This document shows positions 38,996 to 49,687 of a stretch of 64,000 nt of DNA, one piece after another. Numbering within the stretch: position 1 is the stretch's first letter; each line of letters starts with the position of its first letter. The notes beneath the pieces are model-generated. The model searched no databases. It worked only from the letters and a program-made list of their open reading frames with translations, and was not told the origin of the DNA. The DNA is taken from assembly GCF_041410465.1 (NCBI RefSeq), contig NZ_CP166961.1, positions 806,001 to 870,000 of the forward strand. Reading direction: 5' to 3'. Source of the DNA: Thalassotalea sp. 273M-4. GTDB taxonomy: Bacteria; Pseudomonadota; Gammaproteobacteria; Enterobacterales; Alteromonadaceae. A program made the translations under genes and the position numbers.

Positions 38996-39106
38996 TATTT
39001 GCTTAGGTTTAAAGGCTCTAGCTAACTTATAAAAAATAAACTGCTTAAAAGGTGCTGTTTATTGTAACATAATCAATATGTTTTATTTTAAAGCCTAATA
39101 CAATCA
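38996..39106. promoter_or_regulatory. Divergent menF / menA promoter region
   Basis: Only 111 bases lie between the ATGs of menF (leftward) and menA (rightward), so both promoters must overlap here. The sequence is AT-rich. TTGTAACATAATCAA at 39062-39076 resembles an FNR site but has one base too many in the spacer. Confidence 0.4.
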
Positions 39107-40009
39107 ATGACTAATCCTTTTTCTGTGTGGTTGTTAGCCATTCGCCCAAAAACACTACCATTATCTTGCTCTGCCATTATTTTGGGCACAGCGCTAGCCT
39201 ATTATCAAGGCAACTTCGACCTTTTGATTTTTATTTTGGCGTTAGTGACGGCTATTTTACTCCAAGTTATTTCAAACCTAGCGAATGACTTTGGTGATCT
39301 AAAGCATGGCGCCGATAATGCGCAACGAGTGGGGCCATTACGGGTAATGAATGCTGGCTTAGTGAGCGAAAGCGCGATGAAAAAAGCATTATTCATCGCC
39401 ATTGGGCTAGCCATCGCTAGCGGTATCAGTTTATTGGTGCAGGCCTTTGCCAATCAACTTTGGCTTATTATCACGTTTATTGTACTGGGCAGTCTCGCTA
39501 TCGTTGCCGCTATCACTTATACCATGGGCGATAAGCCTTACGGCTATCGAGGGTTAGGCGATATCTCGGTATTTTTATTTTTTGGTTTGGTTGGGGTGAT
39601 TGGCAGCTTCACCCTATATCAAGGTGAGTTTTACGGGTTATTAATGTTACCGGCAAGCAGTTGTGGCTTGCTCTCTTGTTCGGTATTAAACATCAATAAT
39701 ATTCGTGATATGAAAACCGACTTAGCAGCAGGCAAAGTCACCTTAGCGGCACGTTTGGGTTATAAAGGCGCCAGAGCCTATCATTGGTGTCTGCTTGGTT
39801 TAGCTGAGTTGTTTATCATCGTTTTTATTTTGCTCGCTAATATGCCTATAACCACCTGGTTACACCTATTGGCCTTACCCGTCTTGATTGTATCGACCAA
39901 CAGACTTAAAAACGTCGATGATGCCACCATAATGAATAATCAACTTAAAAACACCGCTATTGCAACCTTCGTATTTTGTTCATTATTTTCAATAGGTTTG
40001 GTTTTATAA
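39107..40009 (+). CDS. menA: 1,4-Dihydroxy-2-naphthoate polyprenyltransferase
   Basis: MenA attaches the isoprenoid tail to DHNA and releases CO2, in the inner membrane. It is a UbiA-superfamily protein of 300 residues with about eight or nine membrane helices. The first Asp-rich motif is SNLANDFGDLKHGAD (N60, D61, D64, D70) and the second is NNIRDMKTDLAAGK; both coordinate magnesium and the prenyl diphosphate. RPKTLPLSCSAIILGTALAY is the typical MenA start. It is divergent from menF, completing the locus except for the final methyltransferase (UbiE), which is not here. Confidence 0.95.
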   Translation: MTNPFSVWLLAIRPKTLPLSCSAIILGTALAYYQGNFDLLIFILALVTAILLQVISNLANDFGDLKHGADNAQRVGPLRVMNAGLVSESAMKKALFIAIGLAIASGISLLVQAFANQLWLIITFIVLGSLAIVAAITYTMGDKPYGYRGLGDISVFLFFGLVGVIGSFTLYQGEFYGLLMLPASSCGLLSCSVLNINNIRDMKTDLAAGKVTLAARLGYKGARAYHWCLLGLAELFIIVFILLANMPITTWLHLLALPVLIVSTNRLKNVDDATIMNNQLKNTAIATFVFCSLFSIGLVL

Positions 40010-40207
40010 CTTGGGAGGGGGAGAACGAAACTAATAACCTTTAGCAAGTAATGCTTAAAAAAGTAAAAGATTGGGGTATTTCAAATAGAGTGAGCAATAA
40101 AACCGAGTAATTTAATAAGTAACTGAATTTTATTGCACTATTATTTAAAGCAAGGTTGTAACAAAAATACGGCTCTGACTTTAACTCTCTCTATTTTGGA
40201 TGACTCT

Positions 40208-41368
40208 ATGCGAAGCAAAATTATACTCACACTTAGCGTGTTGTCAGTAACTTGGCTTGCTCTTACCGGCTGTGAAAAACCTACCCGCCCAAATATTGAA
40301 CCACAAGTTGTGGTTGATATCATTAAGCAACACCCTTTTAAAGAAAGTAATAGTTTTGTCGGGCGACTGACGGCAGGGAGCGATATTCAAATCCCGGCTC
40401 GAATAACCGCCGAAATTGCTGAAATTCATTTTCAAGAAGGGAAAAATATTGAGCAAGGTGCGGTGTTATTCACCCTAGATGATGATGAAGTAAAGGCCAA
40501 ACTCGCTCAAATGCAGGCTGAGCTCAATAAGGCGAAAGATGCTCTTGATATCGCAAGGAAAAATCTTAAGCGAGCCAATGAGTTAAAGGCTAATGGCTAC
40601 ATATCCAGTTCGCAAATTGATGAATTGGTTTCTAACGTAAATCAACAAAAATCGGCCCTTGAGTCGGCAAGAGCACAATTAGACACCGCGAAACTTAACT
40701 TATCCTATACCAAAATTTTAGCGCCAATAGGGGGGCGAATAGGGCGAAGTGAGTACAGTGTTGGGGATTTGGTTGGGCCATCATCAGGAGCTCTAACCAC
40801 CATTGTGGCAGTGAATACCATGGAAGTGCCCTTTCAAGTGAGTGAAAATTTATATTGGCAGATGGTGCGTCGAAACCAAATCGCTAAAACCCAACTTGGC
40901 GATAGCAAGCCTGTTGTGAAATTGATGCTCAATAACGAGCTTTATCCTGAGCAAGGGATCATAAGTTATGTGGCCAATCGGGTCGATCCAGAAACTGGCA
41001 CTTTGGAAGTTGCCGCCACCATTCCAAATCCATTAGGGGTATTAAAACCTGGTCAATACGTTAAGGTTATTGTGGAATCTGCGCAAGCGGTTGATACCAC
41101 GATGATCCCACAAAGCTCTGTTCAATCCGATCAACAAGGCGATTTTGTGATGATCTTAGATGCCAATAATCACGTGCAACGTCGCAATGTGGTGCTGGGT
41201 AGGCGAGTTGACACTAAGGTGATAGTAAACGAAGGGGTAGAACCAGGTGAAACCATTGTCACTGTTGGCATGCAGCGCGTTAGAGACGGGCAAAAGGTGC
41301 AAGTAAAGTCTGCTGAAATGGCACCTAAGCCCTTGTCCGAGCAAACCAATCAACAATCGCAGGGTTAA
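40208..41368 (+). CDS. RND efflux pump periplasmic adaptor lipoprotein
   Basis: This is the membrane-fusion subunit linking an RND pump to an outer-membrane channel. ATG 40208 (386 residues) is chosen because a lipoprotein signal follows directly (lipobox LTGC, C22); an open frame to 40133 adds only non-signal residues. The order is a biotinyl-lipoyl half motif, a coiled-coil hairpin (about 80-150, rich in Ala/Lys/Glu), the second half with APIGGRIGRSEYSVGDLV, a beta-barrel and a membrane-proximal domain (VPQSSVQ-like MIPQSSVQSDQQGDFV). It resembles AcrA/MexA. The pump gene follows after three bases. Confidence 0.92.
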   Translation: MRSKIILTLSVLSVTWLALTGCEKPTRPNIEPQVVVDIIKQHPFKESNSFVGRLTAGSDIQIPARITAEIAEIHFQEGKNIEQGAVLFTLDDDEVKAKLAQMQAELNKAKDALDIARKNLKRANELKANGYISSSQIDELVSNVNQQKSALESARAQLDTAKLNLSYTKILAPIGGRIGRSEYSVGDLVGPSSGALTTIVAVNTMEVPFQVSENLYWQMVRRNQIAKTQLGDSKPVVKLMLNNELYPEQGIISYVANRVDPETGTLEVAATIPNPLGVLKPGQYVKVIVESAQAVDTTMIPQSSVQSDQQGDFVMILDANNHVQRRNVVLGRRVDTKVIVNEGVEPGETIVTVGMQRVRDGQKVQVKSAEMAPKPLSEQTNQQSQG

Positions 41369-41371
41369 TTC

Positions 41372-44300
41372 ATGATTAGTTCTAGGTTTATCCAGCGGCC
41401 AAAATTGGCGTTAGTGATTGCGATTGTGTTAACTATCGCAGGTATTATCTCAGCACTCAGTTTACCCGTAGCCGAGTACCCAACGGTAGCCCCGCCTCAA
41501 GTTGTGGTGAATGCGTACTACTCTGGCGCTTCTTCTGAAGTGGTAAAAGAGTCCGTTGCGCAACCCATCGAAGAAGCGGTTAATGGAGTAGAGGGGATGA
41601 TCTATATGTCCTCAAAAAGTGCCAATGATGGCTCATACACCTTAACCGTGACCTTTGAAGTCGGGATCGATCCCGATCTTGCTTTGGTTCGGGTGCAAAA
41701 TTTGGTCTCAATGGCTGAGCCTAAATTACCGCAAATGATCCGATTGTCAGGACTTACGGTGCGAAAACAATCGCCCGATATTTTATTTTTAGTAAATTTT
41801 TTCGCTAAAGAGCAGGAATATGATCGACTCTTTATTTCAAATTACGTCAAAATCAACCTGTTAAATGCGCTAAAAAGGGTTGATGGTATTTCTCAAGCCA
41901 GCATTCTTGGCGAAGCGGCTTACTCGATGCGAGTCTGGCTTGACCCTCAAAAAATGGCGAGCTTAAAAATCACCTCTTCTGATGTGAGTGCGGCTTTGAA
42001 AGAGCAAAATGTGCAAGTTGCAGCCGGTAAAGTGGGAGCTCCACCTTATGTTAGTGATGTCCAAACTCAATATACCCTGCAAGCAAAAGGTAAACTCGAT
42101 ACCGTTGAAGACTTTGAAAACATCATTTTACGCGCTAATGCCGATGGTTCTTTGGTGCAATTAAAAGACGTTGCCGATGTCGTCCTTGGGCAAGAAGATT
42201 ATGATATTGTTACTCAGGTCGACTCAAAAGATGCCAGTACGGTGGCGCTGTATTTATTGCCCGGCGCTAATGCCCTTGAGACCGGTCGCAATGTTAAAGA
42301 TCTTATTGCCACTATGGCCGAGCAGTTTCCCCAAGGTCTTGACTATTCCATTGGTTATGACACCACCCGATATGTAGGAACGTCCATTGCCAAAGTCGTG
42401 GTGTCGTTGGTTCAAGCGATTGCCTTAGTCATTATTATTACCTTTATCTTTTTGGGTAATTGGCGCGCAGCTTTAGTGCCGACGGTCGCTATCCCGGTGT
42501 CCTTAATTGCCTCCTTCTCTATTTTGCTGTTAATGGGAATGACCATTAATACCGTGACCTTGTTTGGTTTAATTCTCGCCATCGGGATAGTCGTTGATGA
42601 CGCCATACTGGTGGTTGAAAATACCGAACGCCATTTAACCGAAAGCCCTGACCTTACGCCTACTCAAGCGGTTACTAAAACCATGGAAGAAGTCACTGGC
42701 CCAATAATCGCCACAACCCTCGTCTTATTAGCGGTATTTGTTCCTGTGGCTATGTTGCCAGGCTTAACCGGTATTATGTATCGGCAATTTGCTGTCACTA
42801 TTTGTGTGGCCGTGTTATTTAGCTCGCTAAACGCATTAACCTTAAGCCCCGCCTTGTGCCGTTTATTGCTCAAACGTGGGCAGAAAGAAGCTAAGTGGTT
42901 TGCTCAATTTAACCGGCTATTTAATGGCCTAAAATCACGTTATGGCCAATCGGTTGCTGGTGCTATTCGAAAATCTGTGATGGTCATGGTGGCCGTTGTT
43001 ATTACGTTTGTAGTGCTCGCTTATGGCTTTATAAAAACACCAACCGGTTTTGTACCACCAGAGGATAAAGGCGTTTTTATTGTCAGTGTACAATTACCCG
43101 ATGCCAGCTCTTTAGGACGAACGCAAAAGGTCATCGACAAACTCACCAAGCAATTACAACAAGACCAACGAATAGAAAGTATTACAGCGGTAACCGGTTA
43201 CAGCATTTTAAATGGCGCCGCCCAGAGTAATGCAGGTTCTATGTTTATTGTCTTAAAGCATTGGGATCAGCGTGAAAACCGTCAAGACATCGTTTTTGCG
43301 ATCACCCAAAAGGTTAATTATTTAGCTTTTATGCAAGTGCCTGAAGCGCAAGTGTATGCTATTGCGCCACCAGCCGTGCCCGGTATGGGGGCCGTTGGCG
43401 GACTTGAGTTTATATTACAAGATACTATTGGTCGCGATGGTACTGAACTCGCCTCAGTTCTTAATACCTTTGTTATTGAAGCAAACCAACACCCAGCCTT
43501 AACGAATGTCTACAGTACGTTTCGAGCCAATGTACCGCAGTATTTGCTTGATGTTGATAGAGTTAAAGCGAAAACCCTTGGTATCAGCCTTGAGCAAGTA
43601 TTTGATACCTTACAATCGAATTTAGGCTCTTTATACGTCAATGACTTTAATAAGTTTGGTCAAACCTACAAGGTAGTGATTCAAGCAAAACCCGGGTTTA
43701 GACAAAGTATTGACGATCTACACATGCTTTATGTGCGCAACAACGATCAGAAAATGATCCCGCTCTCCACCATAGTCCATATTGAAGCGATTCATGGGCC
43801 AGATATTAGCGAACGCTATAACTTGTTTAATTCGATGAGTATCAGAGCAGCCGCTGCACCTGGTTATAGTTCAGGAGAAGGAATATTAGCCCTGGAAGAG
43901 GTTGCTGGTGCGACATTACCCGAAGGATTTCAATTTGAATGGACAGGGATGACATATCAAGAAATCGAAGCCGGAAATATGGCCGTTTATGCTTTTACTT
44001 TAGCCTTTGTGTTCATCTATTTATTTTTAGTTGGCCAATATGAAAGTTGGTCGGTACCCATATCGATTATTTTGGTTGTGCCTATTGCCGTCGCTGGCGC
44101 GTTACTGGCATTAAATTTGGTTGGCTTTTCTCTTAATTTGTTTGCTCAGGTAGGGTTGATTTTATTAATTGGCTTAGCGGCAAAAAATGCCATATTAATT
44201 GTTGAGTTTGCCCGCAGTTTAAGAGAAGAAGAGGGCCACAGTATTGCCGATGCTGCGACAACCGCCGCCAGTTTGAGGTTTCGAGCCGTGTGTATGACAG

Positions 44301-44512
44301 GGGTTTCATTTATTGCCGGTATTATCCCACTCGTTTTAGCAACAGGCGCTGGGATGTTCAGTCAAAAAGCGCTTGGTATCACCGTTTTTGGCGGTATGTT
44401 AATTGCCTTAGTACTTGGTACGCTGTTAATCCCTGTGTTTTATGTGGTGATCCAAAGTATTCGAGAGCGTCTAAAAGGCGACGAAAAGTTGAACCAACAA
44501 GGAACCGCTTAA
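41372..44512 (+). CDS. RND efflux pump, HAE-1 (AcrB/MexB) type
   Basis: This is a proton-driven multidrug transporter of 1046 residues with twelve membrane helices and two large periplasmic loops. The proton-relay residues are present: D409/D410 in [13 protein letters not shown] (helix 4), the helix-10 lysine in [12 protein letters not shown], and an arginine in [10 protein letters not shown] that corresponds to AcrB R971. [12 protein letters not shown] and the closing [19 protein letters not shown] are family signatures. The substrate cannot be read from sequence. No TolC-like gene or regulator is next to it, so it must use a channel encoded elsewhere. Confidence 0.95.
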   Translation: MISSRFIQRPKLALVIAIVLTIAGIISALSLPVAEYPTVAPPQVVVNAYYSGASSEVVKESVAQPIEEAVNGVEGMIYMSSKSANDGSYTLTVTFEVGIDPDLALVRVQNLVSMAEPKLPQMIRLSGLTVRKQSPDILFLVNFFAKEQEYDRLFISNYVKINLLNALKRVDGISQASILGEAAYSMRVWLDPQKMASLKITSSDVSAALKEQNVQVAAGKVGAPPYVSDVQTQYTLQAKGKLDTVEDFENIILRANADGSLVQLKDVADVVLGQEDYDIVTQVDSKDASTVALYLLPGANALETGRNVKDLIATMAEQFPQGLDYSIGYDTTRYVGTSIAKVVVSLVQAIALVIIITFIFLGNWRAALVPTVAIPVSLIASFSILLLMGMTINTVTLFGLILAIGIVVDDAILVVENTERHLTESPDLTPTQAVTKTMEEVTGPIIATTLVLLAVFVPVAMLPGLTGIMYRQFAVTICVAVLFSSLNALTLSPALCRLLLKRGQKEAKWFAQFNRLFNGLKSRYGQSVAGAIRKSVMVMVAVVITFVVLAYGFIKTPTGFVPPEDKGVFIVSVQLPDASSLGRTQKVIDKLTKQLQQDQRIESITAVTGYSILNGAAQSNAGSMFIVLKHWDQRENRQDIVFAITQKVNYLAFMQVPEAQVYAIAPPAVPGMGAVGGLEFILQDTIGRDGTELASVLNTFVIEANQHPALTNVYSTFRANVPQYLLDVDRVKAKTLGISLEQVFDTLQSNLGSLYVNDFNKFGQTYKVVIQAKPGFRQSIDDLHMLYVRNNDQKMIPLSTIVHIEAIHGPDISERYNLFNSMSIRAAAAPGYSSGEGILALEEVAGATLPEGFQFEWTGMTYQEIEAGNMAVYAFTLAFVFIYLFLVGQYESWSVPISIILVVPIAVAGALLALNLVGFSLNLFAQVGLILLIGLAAKNAILIVEFARSLREEEGHSIADAATTAASLRFRAVCMTGVSFIAGIIPLVLATGAGMFSQKALGITVFGGMLIALVLGTLLIPVFYVVIQSIRERLKGDEKLNQQGTA

Positions 44513-44982
44513 GCAAAGCCTTGAAGCATATTTTAAGCGTCCCAGGATGTCTTGCTTTTAGGAGAGTAACGAATGTTGCTCTCCTTTGTCTTTATGCCAA
44601 TATTGATTTTAAATTCAACACCCCATGCGCATTAGATAACCTGAGTGATGGTTGAATATCGTGAGTTTTTGATCTGACTTAAAGTATAAAACAGAGAAAG
44701 GCAGTAATTTGAGTAAGTTAATACCAAACACACTAAGTCGCTAATTTTAAGAGCTTTATATTGTAATACACCCTAGTGGTATGGTTTGTCGTAAGACAAA
44801 TTTTTTATATAGTTGAGTTAACAATAAAAAGAAATACCGAATTGGACTAATACAAAGGCACTTTTACTGCGTGGTATTAGCACAAGTCGACTGAGGTTAG
44901 AAACAAAAAATAAGCAGTTCCTGAGCTTCTTAGAGTTTAAGAACTAAATTTAATTAACCCAAAAACGAGAAGGTATGCATTT
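44513..44982. other. Intergenic region upstream of pntA, 470 bp
   Basis: It holds the terminator of the RND pair (44561-44591), a second small terminator-like hairpin at 44785-44806, and the pntA leader. No gene is supported; the plus frame running to 44655 is an out-of-frame shadow of the pump gene. Confidence 0.5.
44561..44591 (+). terminator. Terminator after the RND pump gene
   Basis: GGAGAGTAAC (44561-44570) pairs with GTTGCTCTCC (44575-44584), with one T-G pair and a GAAT loop, followed by the T-rich tttgtcttta. Confidence 0.7.
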
Positions 44983-46515
44983 ATGCTGATCGGAATACCT
45001 AAAGAAGTTGCCGATAATGAAAATCGTGTTTCAGCTTCGCCCACTTCAATAGAAGCCTTAATTAAACTTGGTTTTGATGTGGTTGTTGAGTCAGGTGCTG
45101 GTGATAATGCCAGTTTTAATGACGATGTTTATCACCAGGCTGGCGCCCAAATTGGCGATAAAAACACGGCCTGGCAGGCTGATATCGTGATGAAAGTTAA
45201 TGCGCCACAAGCCGATGAAGTTGAACAGCTTAAAGACGGCGCTCACCTTATTAGCTTTATCGCACCAGCCCAGTCACCTGAACTATTAACACAACTTAGT
45301 GCCAAACGCGTGACCACCTTAGCGATGGAAATGGTACCTCGCATGACGCGTTCGCAGTCGTTAGATGCACTGAGTTCGATGGCAAACATCGCCGGCTACC
45401 GTGCGGTGGTCGAAGCCACCAATCATTTTGGTCGCTTTTTAACGGGGCAAATTACCGCCGCAGGCAAGATCCCACCAGCAAAAGTGATGGTTATTGGCGC
45501 CGGCGTAGCAGGTCTTGCCGCGATTGGTACCGCCGGTAGCCTTGGCGCCATTGTTCGAGCATTTGATACTCGACCTGAAGTAAAAGAACAAATAGAAAGC
45601 ATGGGCGCCGAGTTTCTTGAGCTGGATTTTGCCGAAGAAGAAGCGGGCAGTGGCGATGGCTATGCGAAAGAAATGAGCCAAGCGTTTATAGATGCCGAAA
45701 TGGCGTTATTTGCCGAGCAAGCTAAAGACGTCGACATCATCATCACTACGGCAATGATTCCAGGTAAACCCGCACCCAAATTAATCACCAAAGGTATGGT
45801 TGAGTCGATGAAACCTGGAAGCATTATTGTCGATTTAGCGGCCGCCGGTGGCGGTAACTGTGAATTAACCGTTGCCGGTGAAATAAACGAAGTTAATCAA
45901 GTTAAGGTCATTGGTTATACCGATTTGGTTTCACGTTTACCAAACCAATCAAGTCAATTGTATGCTAACAACCTTGTCAACTTGATGAAATTATTGAGCA
46001 AACAAAAAGACGGTAACATTAACATCGATTTTGACGATGTGGTGATTCGTAACATGACAGTGGTGAAAGGCGCAGAGGTTACCTTTCCACCGCCGGCGAT
46101 TAAAGTCTCAGCGGCCCCCGCTCAAGCTAAGATCAAACCTGAACCGAAAAAAGAGGCGATTGTTGAGCAAAAACCAAGTCGCAAAAAGTACATTGCAATG
46201 GCATTTGGCGCTTTGGCCTTCACTTGGATAGCCAGTGTTTCACCACCTGAGTTTTTATCTCATTTTACGGTGTTTGTCCTTGCTTGTGTGGTTGGCTATC
46301 ACCTTGTTTGGAACGTTACTCATGCTTTACATACCCCGTTAATGAGTGTTACCAACGCTATTTCAGGGATTATTATTGTGGGCGCTTTATTGCAAATAGG
46401 CAGTGATAATTTGTGGGTGCAAATTTTGTCGGGGGTTGCCGTATTAATTGCCACCATCAATATTGCGGGTGGTTTTTTAGTTACCAAACGCATGCTTAAA
46501 ATGTTTAGAAAATAG
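44983..46515 (+). CDS. pntA: NAD(P) transhydrogenase subunit alpha
   Basis: With PntB it couples hydride transfer from NADH to NADP+ to inward proton flow, supplying NADPH. It has 510 residues, the same as in E. coli. Domain dI (1-380) binds NAD(H): [20 protein letters not shown] is the Rossmann loop and [12 protein letters not shown] follows; [20 protein letters not shown] is also conserved. A lysine/proline linker leads to four membrane helices at about 400-500. GAAGGT lies just before ATG 44983. Confidence 0.97.
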   Translation: MLIGIPKEVADNENRVSASPTSIEALIKLGFDVVVESGAGDNASFNDDVYHQAGAQIGDKNTAWQADIVMKVNAPQADEVEQLKDGAHLISFIAPAQSPELLTQLSAKRVTTLAMEMVPRMTRSQSLDALSSMANIAGYRAVVEATNHFGRFLTGQITAAGKIPPAKVMVIGAGVAGLAAIGTAGSLGAIVRAFDTRPEVKEQIESMGAEFLELDFAEEEAGSGDGYAKEMSQAFIDAEMALFAEQAKDVDIIITTAMIPGKPAPKLITKGMVESMKPGSIIVDLAAAGGGNCELTVAGEINEVNQVKVIGYTDLVSRLPNQSSQLYANNLVNLMKLLSKQKDGNINIDFDDVVIRNMTVVKGAEVTFPPPAIKVSAAPAQAKIKPEPKKEAIVEQKPSRKKYIAMAFGALAFTWIASVSPPEFLSHFTVFVLACVVGYHLVWNVTHALHTPLMSVTNAISGIIIVGALLQIGSDNLWVQILSGVAVLIATINIAGGFLVTKRMLKMFRK

Positions 46516-46529
46516 GGAAGGAATACACC

Positions 46530-47909
46530 ATGTCTGAAGGAATTATCAGCGCAGCATATATCATTTCTGCCCTGTGTTTTATTATGAGCTTGGCAGGGTT
46601 AAGCAAGCAAGAAACCGCGGCGGCAGGCAATTGGTATGGCATCATCGGGATGACCATTGCTTTAATTGCAACCATTATGAACCCGAAAGTATCTGGGGTC
46701 ATGATCATCATTGTGTGCATGGCTGTTGGTGCTCTTATTGGCTTGCGCTTAGCCAAAAAAGTAGCGATGACAGAGATGCCAGAATTAGTGGCTATTTTGC
46801 ACAGTTTCGTTGGTTTAGCCGCCGTACTTGTCGGTTATAACTCGCACCTTGAGCACGAAACAGTGATGATCGGAGCGGATCTGGCTATTCACAATGTTGA
46901 GGTGTTTTTAGGGGTGTTTATTGGCGCCGTAACATTTACCGGCTCGGTGGTCGCTTTTGGTAAATTAAAAGGGATCATAAATACCAGTGCCCTTATGTTA
47001 CCTCATCGTCATAAGCTAAATTTATTGGCAGGGGTTGTATCCTTTGCTTTGATGGTCGTTTTTGTTCAAGACCAAGGCCATCAACTATGGCCATTAATGG
47101 CGATGACCGTGATTGCGTTAGTTTTTGGCTGGCATTTAGTTGCGTCTATTGGTGGTGCCGATATGCCCGTGGTCGTTTCCATGCTGAACTCTTATTCGGG
47201 CTGGGCGGCTGCAGCGGCAGGCTTTATGCTTGGTAATGACTTGCTGATTATCACTGGCGCTTTGGTTGGCTCATCAGGGGCTATCTTGTCATATATCATG
47301 TGTAAAGCGATGAATCGCTCATTTATTAGCGTAATAGCCGGTGGCTTTGGTACCGATGTGCAAATAGGCGCCGATGTTGACTATGGTGAGCATCAAGAAA
47401 TCTCAGCAGAAGCAACGGCTGAGTTATTAAGCGATGCAAAATCGGTGATCATTACTCCAGGCTATGGCATGGCCGTCGCACAAGCGCAATACCCAGTGTA
47501 TGAAATCACCCGTGCATTACAGAAAAAAGGGGTCGAAGTGCGTTTTGCTATTCACCCTGTAGCGGGGCGTTTGCCTGGGCATATGAATGTATTGTTGGCC
47601 GAAGCAAAAGTACCATACGACATTGTCTTGGGTATGGAAGAAATCAATGATGATTTTGCTAACACCGACGTGGTACTGGTTATTGGTGCTAATGACACCG
47701 TAAACCCCGCGGCGGCTGAAGACCCAACAAGCCCGATTGCTGGGATGCCTGTTTGTGAAGTCTGGCATGCCAAGCAAGTGGTTGTATTTAAGCGTTCAAT
47801 GAATACCGGCTATGCTGGTGTACAAAACCCATTGTTCTTTAAAGATAATACCCAAATGCTTTTTGGTGATGCGAAAGACAGCGTCGAGCAAATCCTAAAG
47901 GCTCTGTAA
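46530..47909 (+). CDS. pntB: NAD(P) transhydrogenase subunit beta
   Basis: This is the membrane and NADP(H)-binding subunit. About nine membrane helices occupy residues 1-260, including the proton-channel helix [19 protein letters not shown] with a conserved His. Domain dIII (about 285-459) has [15 protein letters not shown], the NADP-binding fingerprint, plus [20 protein letters not shown] and [15 protein letters not shown]. It starts 14 bases after pntA with GGAAGGA upstream, in one operon. Confidence 0.97.
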   Translation: MSEGIISAAYIISALCFIMSLAGLSKQETAAAGNWYGIIGMTIALIATIMNPKVSGVMIIIVCMAVGALIGLRLAKKVAMTEMPELVAILHSFVGLAAVLVGYNSHLEHETVMIGADLAIHNVEVFLGVFIGAVTFTGSVVAFGKLKGIINTSALMLPHRHKLNLLAGVVSFALMVVFVQDQGHQLWPLMAMTVIALVFGWHLVASIGGADMPVVVSMLNSYSGWAAAAAGFMLGNDLLIITGALVGSSGAILSYIMCKAMNRSFISVIAGGFGTDVQIGADVDYGEHQEISAEATAELLSDAKSVIITPGYGMAVAQAQYPVYEITRALQKKGVEVRFAIHPVAGRLPGHMNVLLAEAKVPYDIVLGMEEINDDFANTDVVLVIGANDTVNPAAAEDPTSPIAGMPVCEVWHAKQVVVFKRSMNTGYAGVQNPLFFKDNTQMLFGDAKDSVEQILKAL

Positions 47910-47934
47910 CCATTCAAGGTTAATGCTGGAAGTT

Positions 47935-47964
47935 CTAAATATGAGCAAATTTGCCCATATTTAG
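47935..47964 (+). repeat. 30-bp inverted repeat after pntB
   Basis: The arms CTAAATATGaGCAAA and TTTGCcCATATTTAG match over 14 of 15 pairs, with almost no loop. It is 26 bases past the pntB stop and precedes the true terminator. It could be a protein site or an mRNA 3' structure. Confidence 0.6.
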
Positions 47965-47979
47965 CACTTCGTTGACAAT

Positions 47980-48017
47980 AACAAAGCCCGTCATCTTATT
48001 GACGGGTTTTGTTTTTT
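47980..48017 (+). terminator. Intrinsic terminator after pntB
   Basis: AACAAAGCCCGTCA (47980-47993) pairs with TGACGGGTTTTGTT (48000-48013), with one G-T pair, and ends in a T-run. Confidence 0.88.
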
Positions 48018-48064
48018 TAAGTTATCGAATATAATCAAAATATCACATTTCAATCTATTTCATT

Positions 48065-48862
48065 ATGACTTGCAAAACGGCACCAATCGGGGTTTTTGAC
48101 TCAGGCGTTGGCGGTTTATCGATTTTAAAAGGCATCACTCAAATCTTGCCAAACGAAGATGTCTTATACGTCGGCGACACTAAATGGTCACCTTATGGGA
48201 ATAAGTCATTGGATTTTATAGAGCAACGGGCAATTGCTATTTGTCAGTTTTTTATCCATCAAGGTGTGAAAGCAATTGTTGTTGCCTGCAATACCGCTAC
48301 CGTGTCTGTGGTACGAGTATTAAGAGAGGTATTTGATGTGCCTATCATTGGTGTCGAACCCGCCATCAAGCCAGCCTCATTGTCCACTAAAACGGGCCAT
48401 GTTGGGGTATTAGCAACGACAGCAACGTTAGCCAGTCGAAGCTTTAATAACTTACTTGATAATCATCGTCATGCCGCCAGTTTTCATTGTGTCGCCTGTG
48501 TTGGCCTTGCTAACGTCATTGAACAAGGCAATGTTGACAGCCCTGAAACGAGGCAAATGCTGCAACAATATTTACAAGCCTTTGAGCAATATCCTGTTGA
48601 TTCGGTTGTTTTAGGCTGTACTCATTACCCCTTTATTAAACCCTTATTGCAGCAGCTATTACCGGAGCATGTCCAGATTTTTGATACCGCCGAGCCGGTA
48701 GCAAATCAGTTAAAACGCAGACTTGAGCAAGAGCAATTGTTAACCGAAAAAACCATGCTCGGACAAATCAGTTTTTATTGTACCGGCAACAGAGCTGGCT
48801 CAGAGATGATCATCAGCCGCCTTTGGGAGCAAAATATCCAGGTTAACTCTGTGACAATGTAA
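48065..48862 (+). CDS. murI: Glutamate racemase
   Basis: MurI makes D-glutamate for peptidoglycan. It has 265 residues with the two catalytic cysteines in VVACNTATV (C75) and VLGCTHYPF, and the family opening IGVFDSGVGGLSILKGI, plus LYVGDTKWSPYGNKS. IIGVEPAIKPA is also conserved. There is no clear ribosome site before ATG 48065. It lies alone between the pnt terminator and the FKBP gene, and could be co-transcribed with the latter (76-base gap). Confidence 0.95.
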   Translation: MTCKTAPIGVFDSGVGGLSILKGITQILPNEDVLYVGDTKWSPYGNKSLDFIEQRAIAICQFFIHQGVKAIVVACNTATVSVVRVLREVFDVPIIGVEPAIKPASLSTKTGHVGVLATTATLASRSFNNLLDNHRHAASFHCVACVGLANVIEQGNVDSPETRQMLQQYLQAFEQYPVDSVVLGCTHYPFIKPLLQQLLPEHVQIFDTAEPVANQLKRRLEQEQLLTEKTMLGQISFYCTGNRAGSEMIISRLWEQNIQVNSVTM

Positions 48863-48938
48863 GTTATACTTAATCAAACGATTTTACAGCAAGCCTGCAA
48901 ATTCATTACCTTAAACCTTAATTCAATGTGGAAACATT

Positions 48939-49421
48939 ATGCTAATTTCAAAAGATACCGTTGTTCAATTTCATTATGTACTGAAAAATGAAAACGGTGA
49001 TGTCATCGAAGATTCAACCGGTGGCGATCCTGTTGCTTTACTTTTTGGTCATAAAAATATGATCCAAGGCATCGAAAATGCTTTGGAAGGTAAACAAGCG
49101 GGAGATCAATTCACCGTGACTGTTAAACCAGAAGATGGCTATGGTGAATACCTTGATGATGCCGTTCAGCGTGTCCCAGCGAAACATCTTCAAGGTGCTA
49201 GCCGTTGGCAGCCAGGTATGGTTGCTGTGGTGAATACTGAACATGGCCAGCGTCAGGTGACCGTATTAAAAGTAGGTAAGTTTATGGTAACCGTTGACAC
49301 CAACCATCCATTAGCCGGGCAAACGTTAACATTTGATATCAATATTGTTGGTGTACGAGCAGCAGAACAAGAAGAAATCTCCCATGGGCATGCGCATGGC
49401 GTTGGTGGTCATCAACACTAA
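48939..49421 (+). CDS. slyD: SlyD-like FKBP-type peptidyl-prolyl isomerase
   Basis: The 160-residue cytoplasmic FKBP has an insert-in-flap (IF) chaperone domain. The FKBP part is DTVVQFHYVLKNENGDVIEDS and ALLFGHKNMIQGIENALEGK; the IF domain begins after PEDGYGEYLDDAVQRVP and ends near GQTLTFDINIVGV. The C-terminal tail HGHAHGVGGHQH is His-rich but much shorter than in E. coli SlyD (196 residues), so nickel binding is probably weaker. SlpA-type is the alternative, but the His tail favours SlyD. Confidence 0.88.
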   Translation: MLISKDTVVQFHYVLKNENGDVIEDSTGGDPVALLFGHKNMIQGIENALEGKQAGDQFTVTVKPEDGYGEYLDDAVQRVPAKHLQGASRWQPGMVAVVNTEHGQRQVTVLKVGKFMVTVDTNHPLAGQTLTFDINIVGVRAAEQEEISHGHAHGVGGHQH

Positions 49422-49445
49422 AGTGGCACCATTTTTTTGCTTAAT

Positions 49446-49473
49446 AAGCGAAGCTTTTAGCTTCGCTTTTTTT
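49446..49473 (+). terminator. Intrinsic terminator after slyD
   Basis: AAGCGAAGC (49446-49454) pairs with GCTTCGCTT (49460-49468) around TTTTA, followed by T. Confidence 0.85.
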
Positions 49474-49687
49474 ATTCTTTATCTATTCAATTTCGTGTTA
49501 ACAAGCACTCAATCCTTAGAGCCATTTCATCAGCTTGCTTAAAGGTTAATCAGTTGAGCATTTTAATTTAAATAATATTTGATATTGCTCAATAAAAGAC
49601 ATTTGTTTAGGCTAAAATACCCCAGTTTTAGTTTACTGGGCGTCTTGCCTAACACTTTTGTTTGTTTAACGATTGGAATTTATATAA

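Noticed and set aside
39062-39076. FNR-like site TTGTAACATAATCAA between menF and menA
   Set aside because: The half sites are separated by five bases rather than four and the left half is TTGTA, not TTGAT; not close enough to claim anaerobic control.
44290-44655. 121-codon plus frame over the end of the pump gene
   Set aside because: It is an out-of-frame reading of the RND gene that continues into the intergenic region; composition and start have no support.
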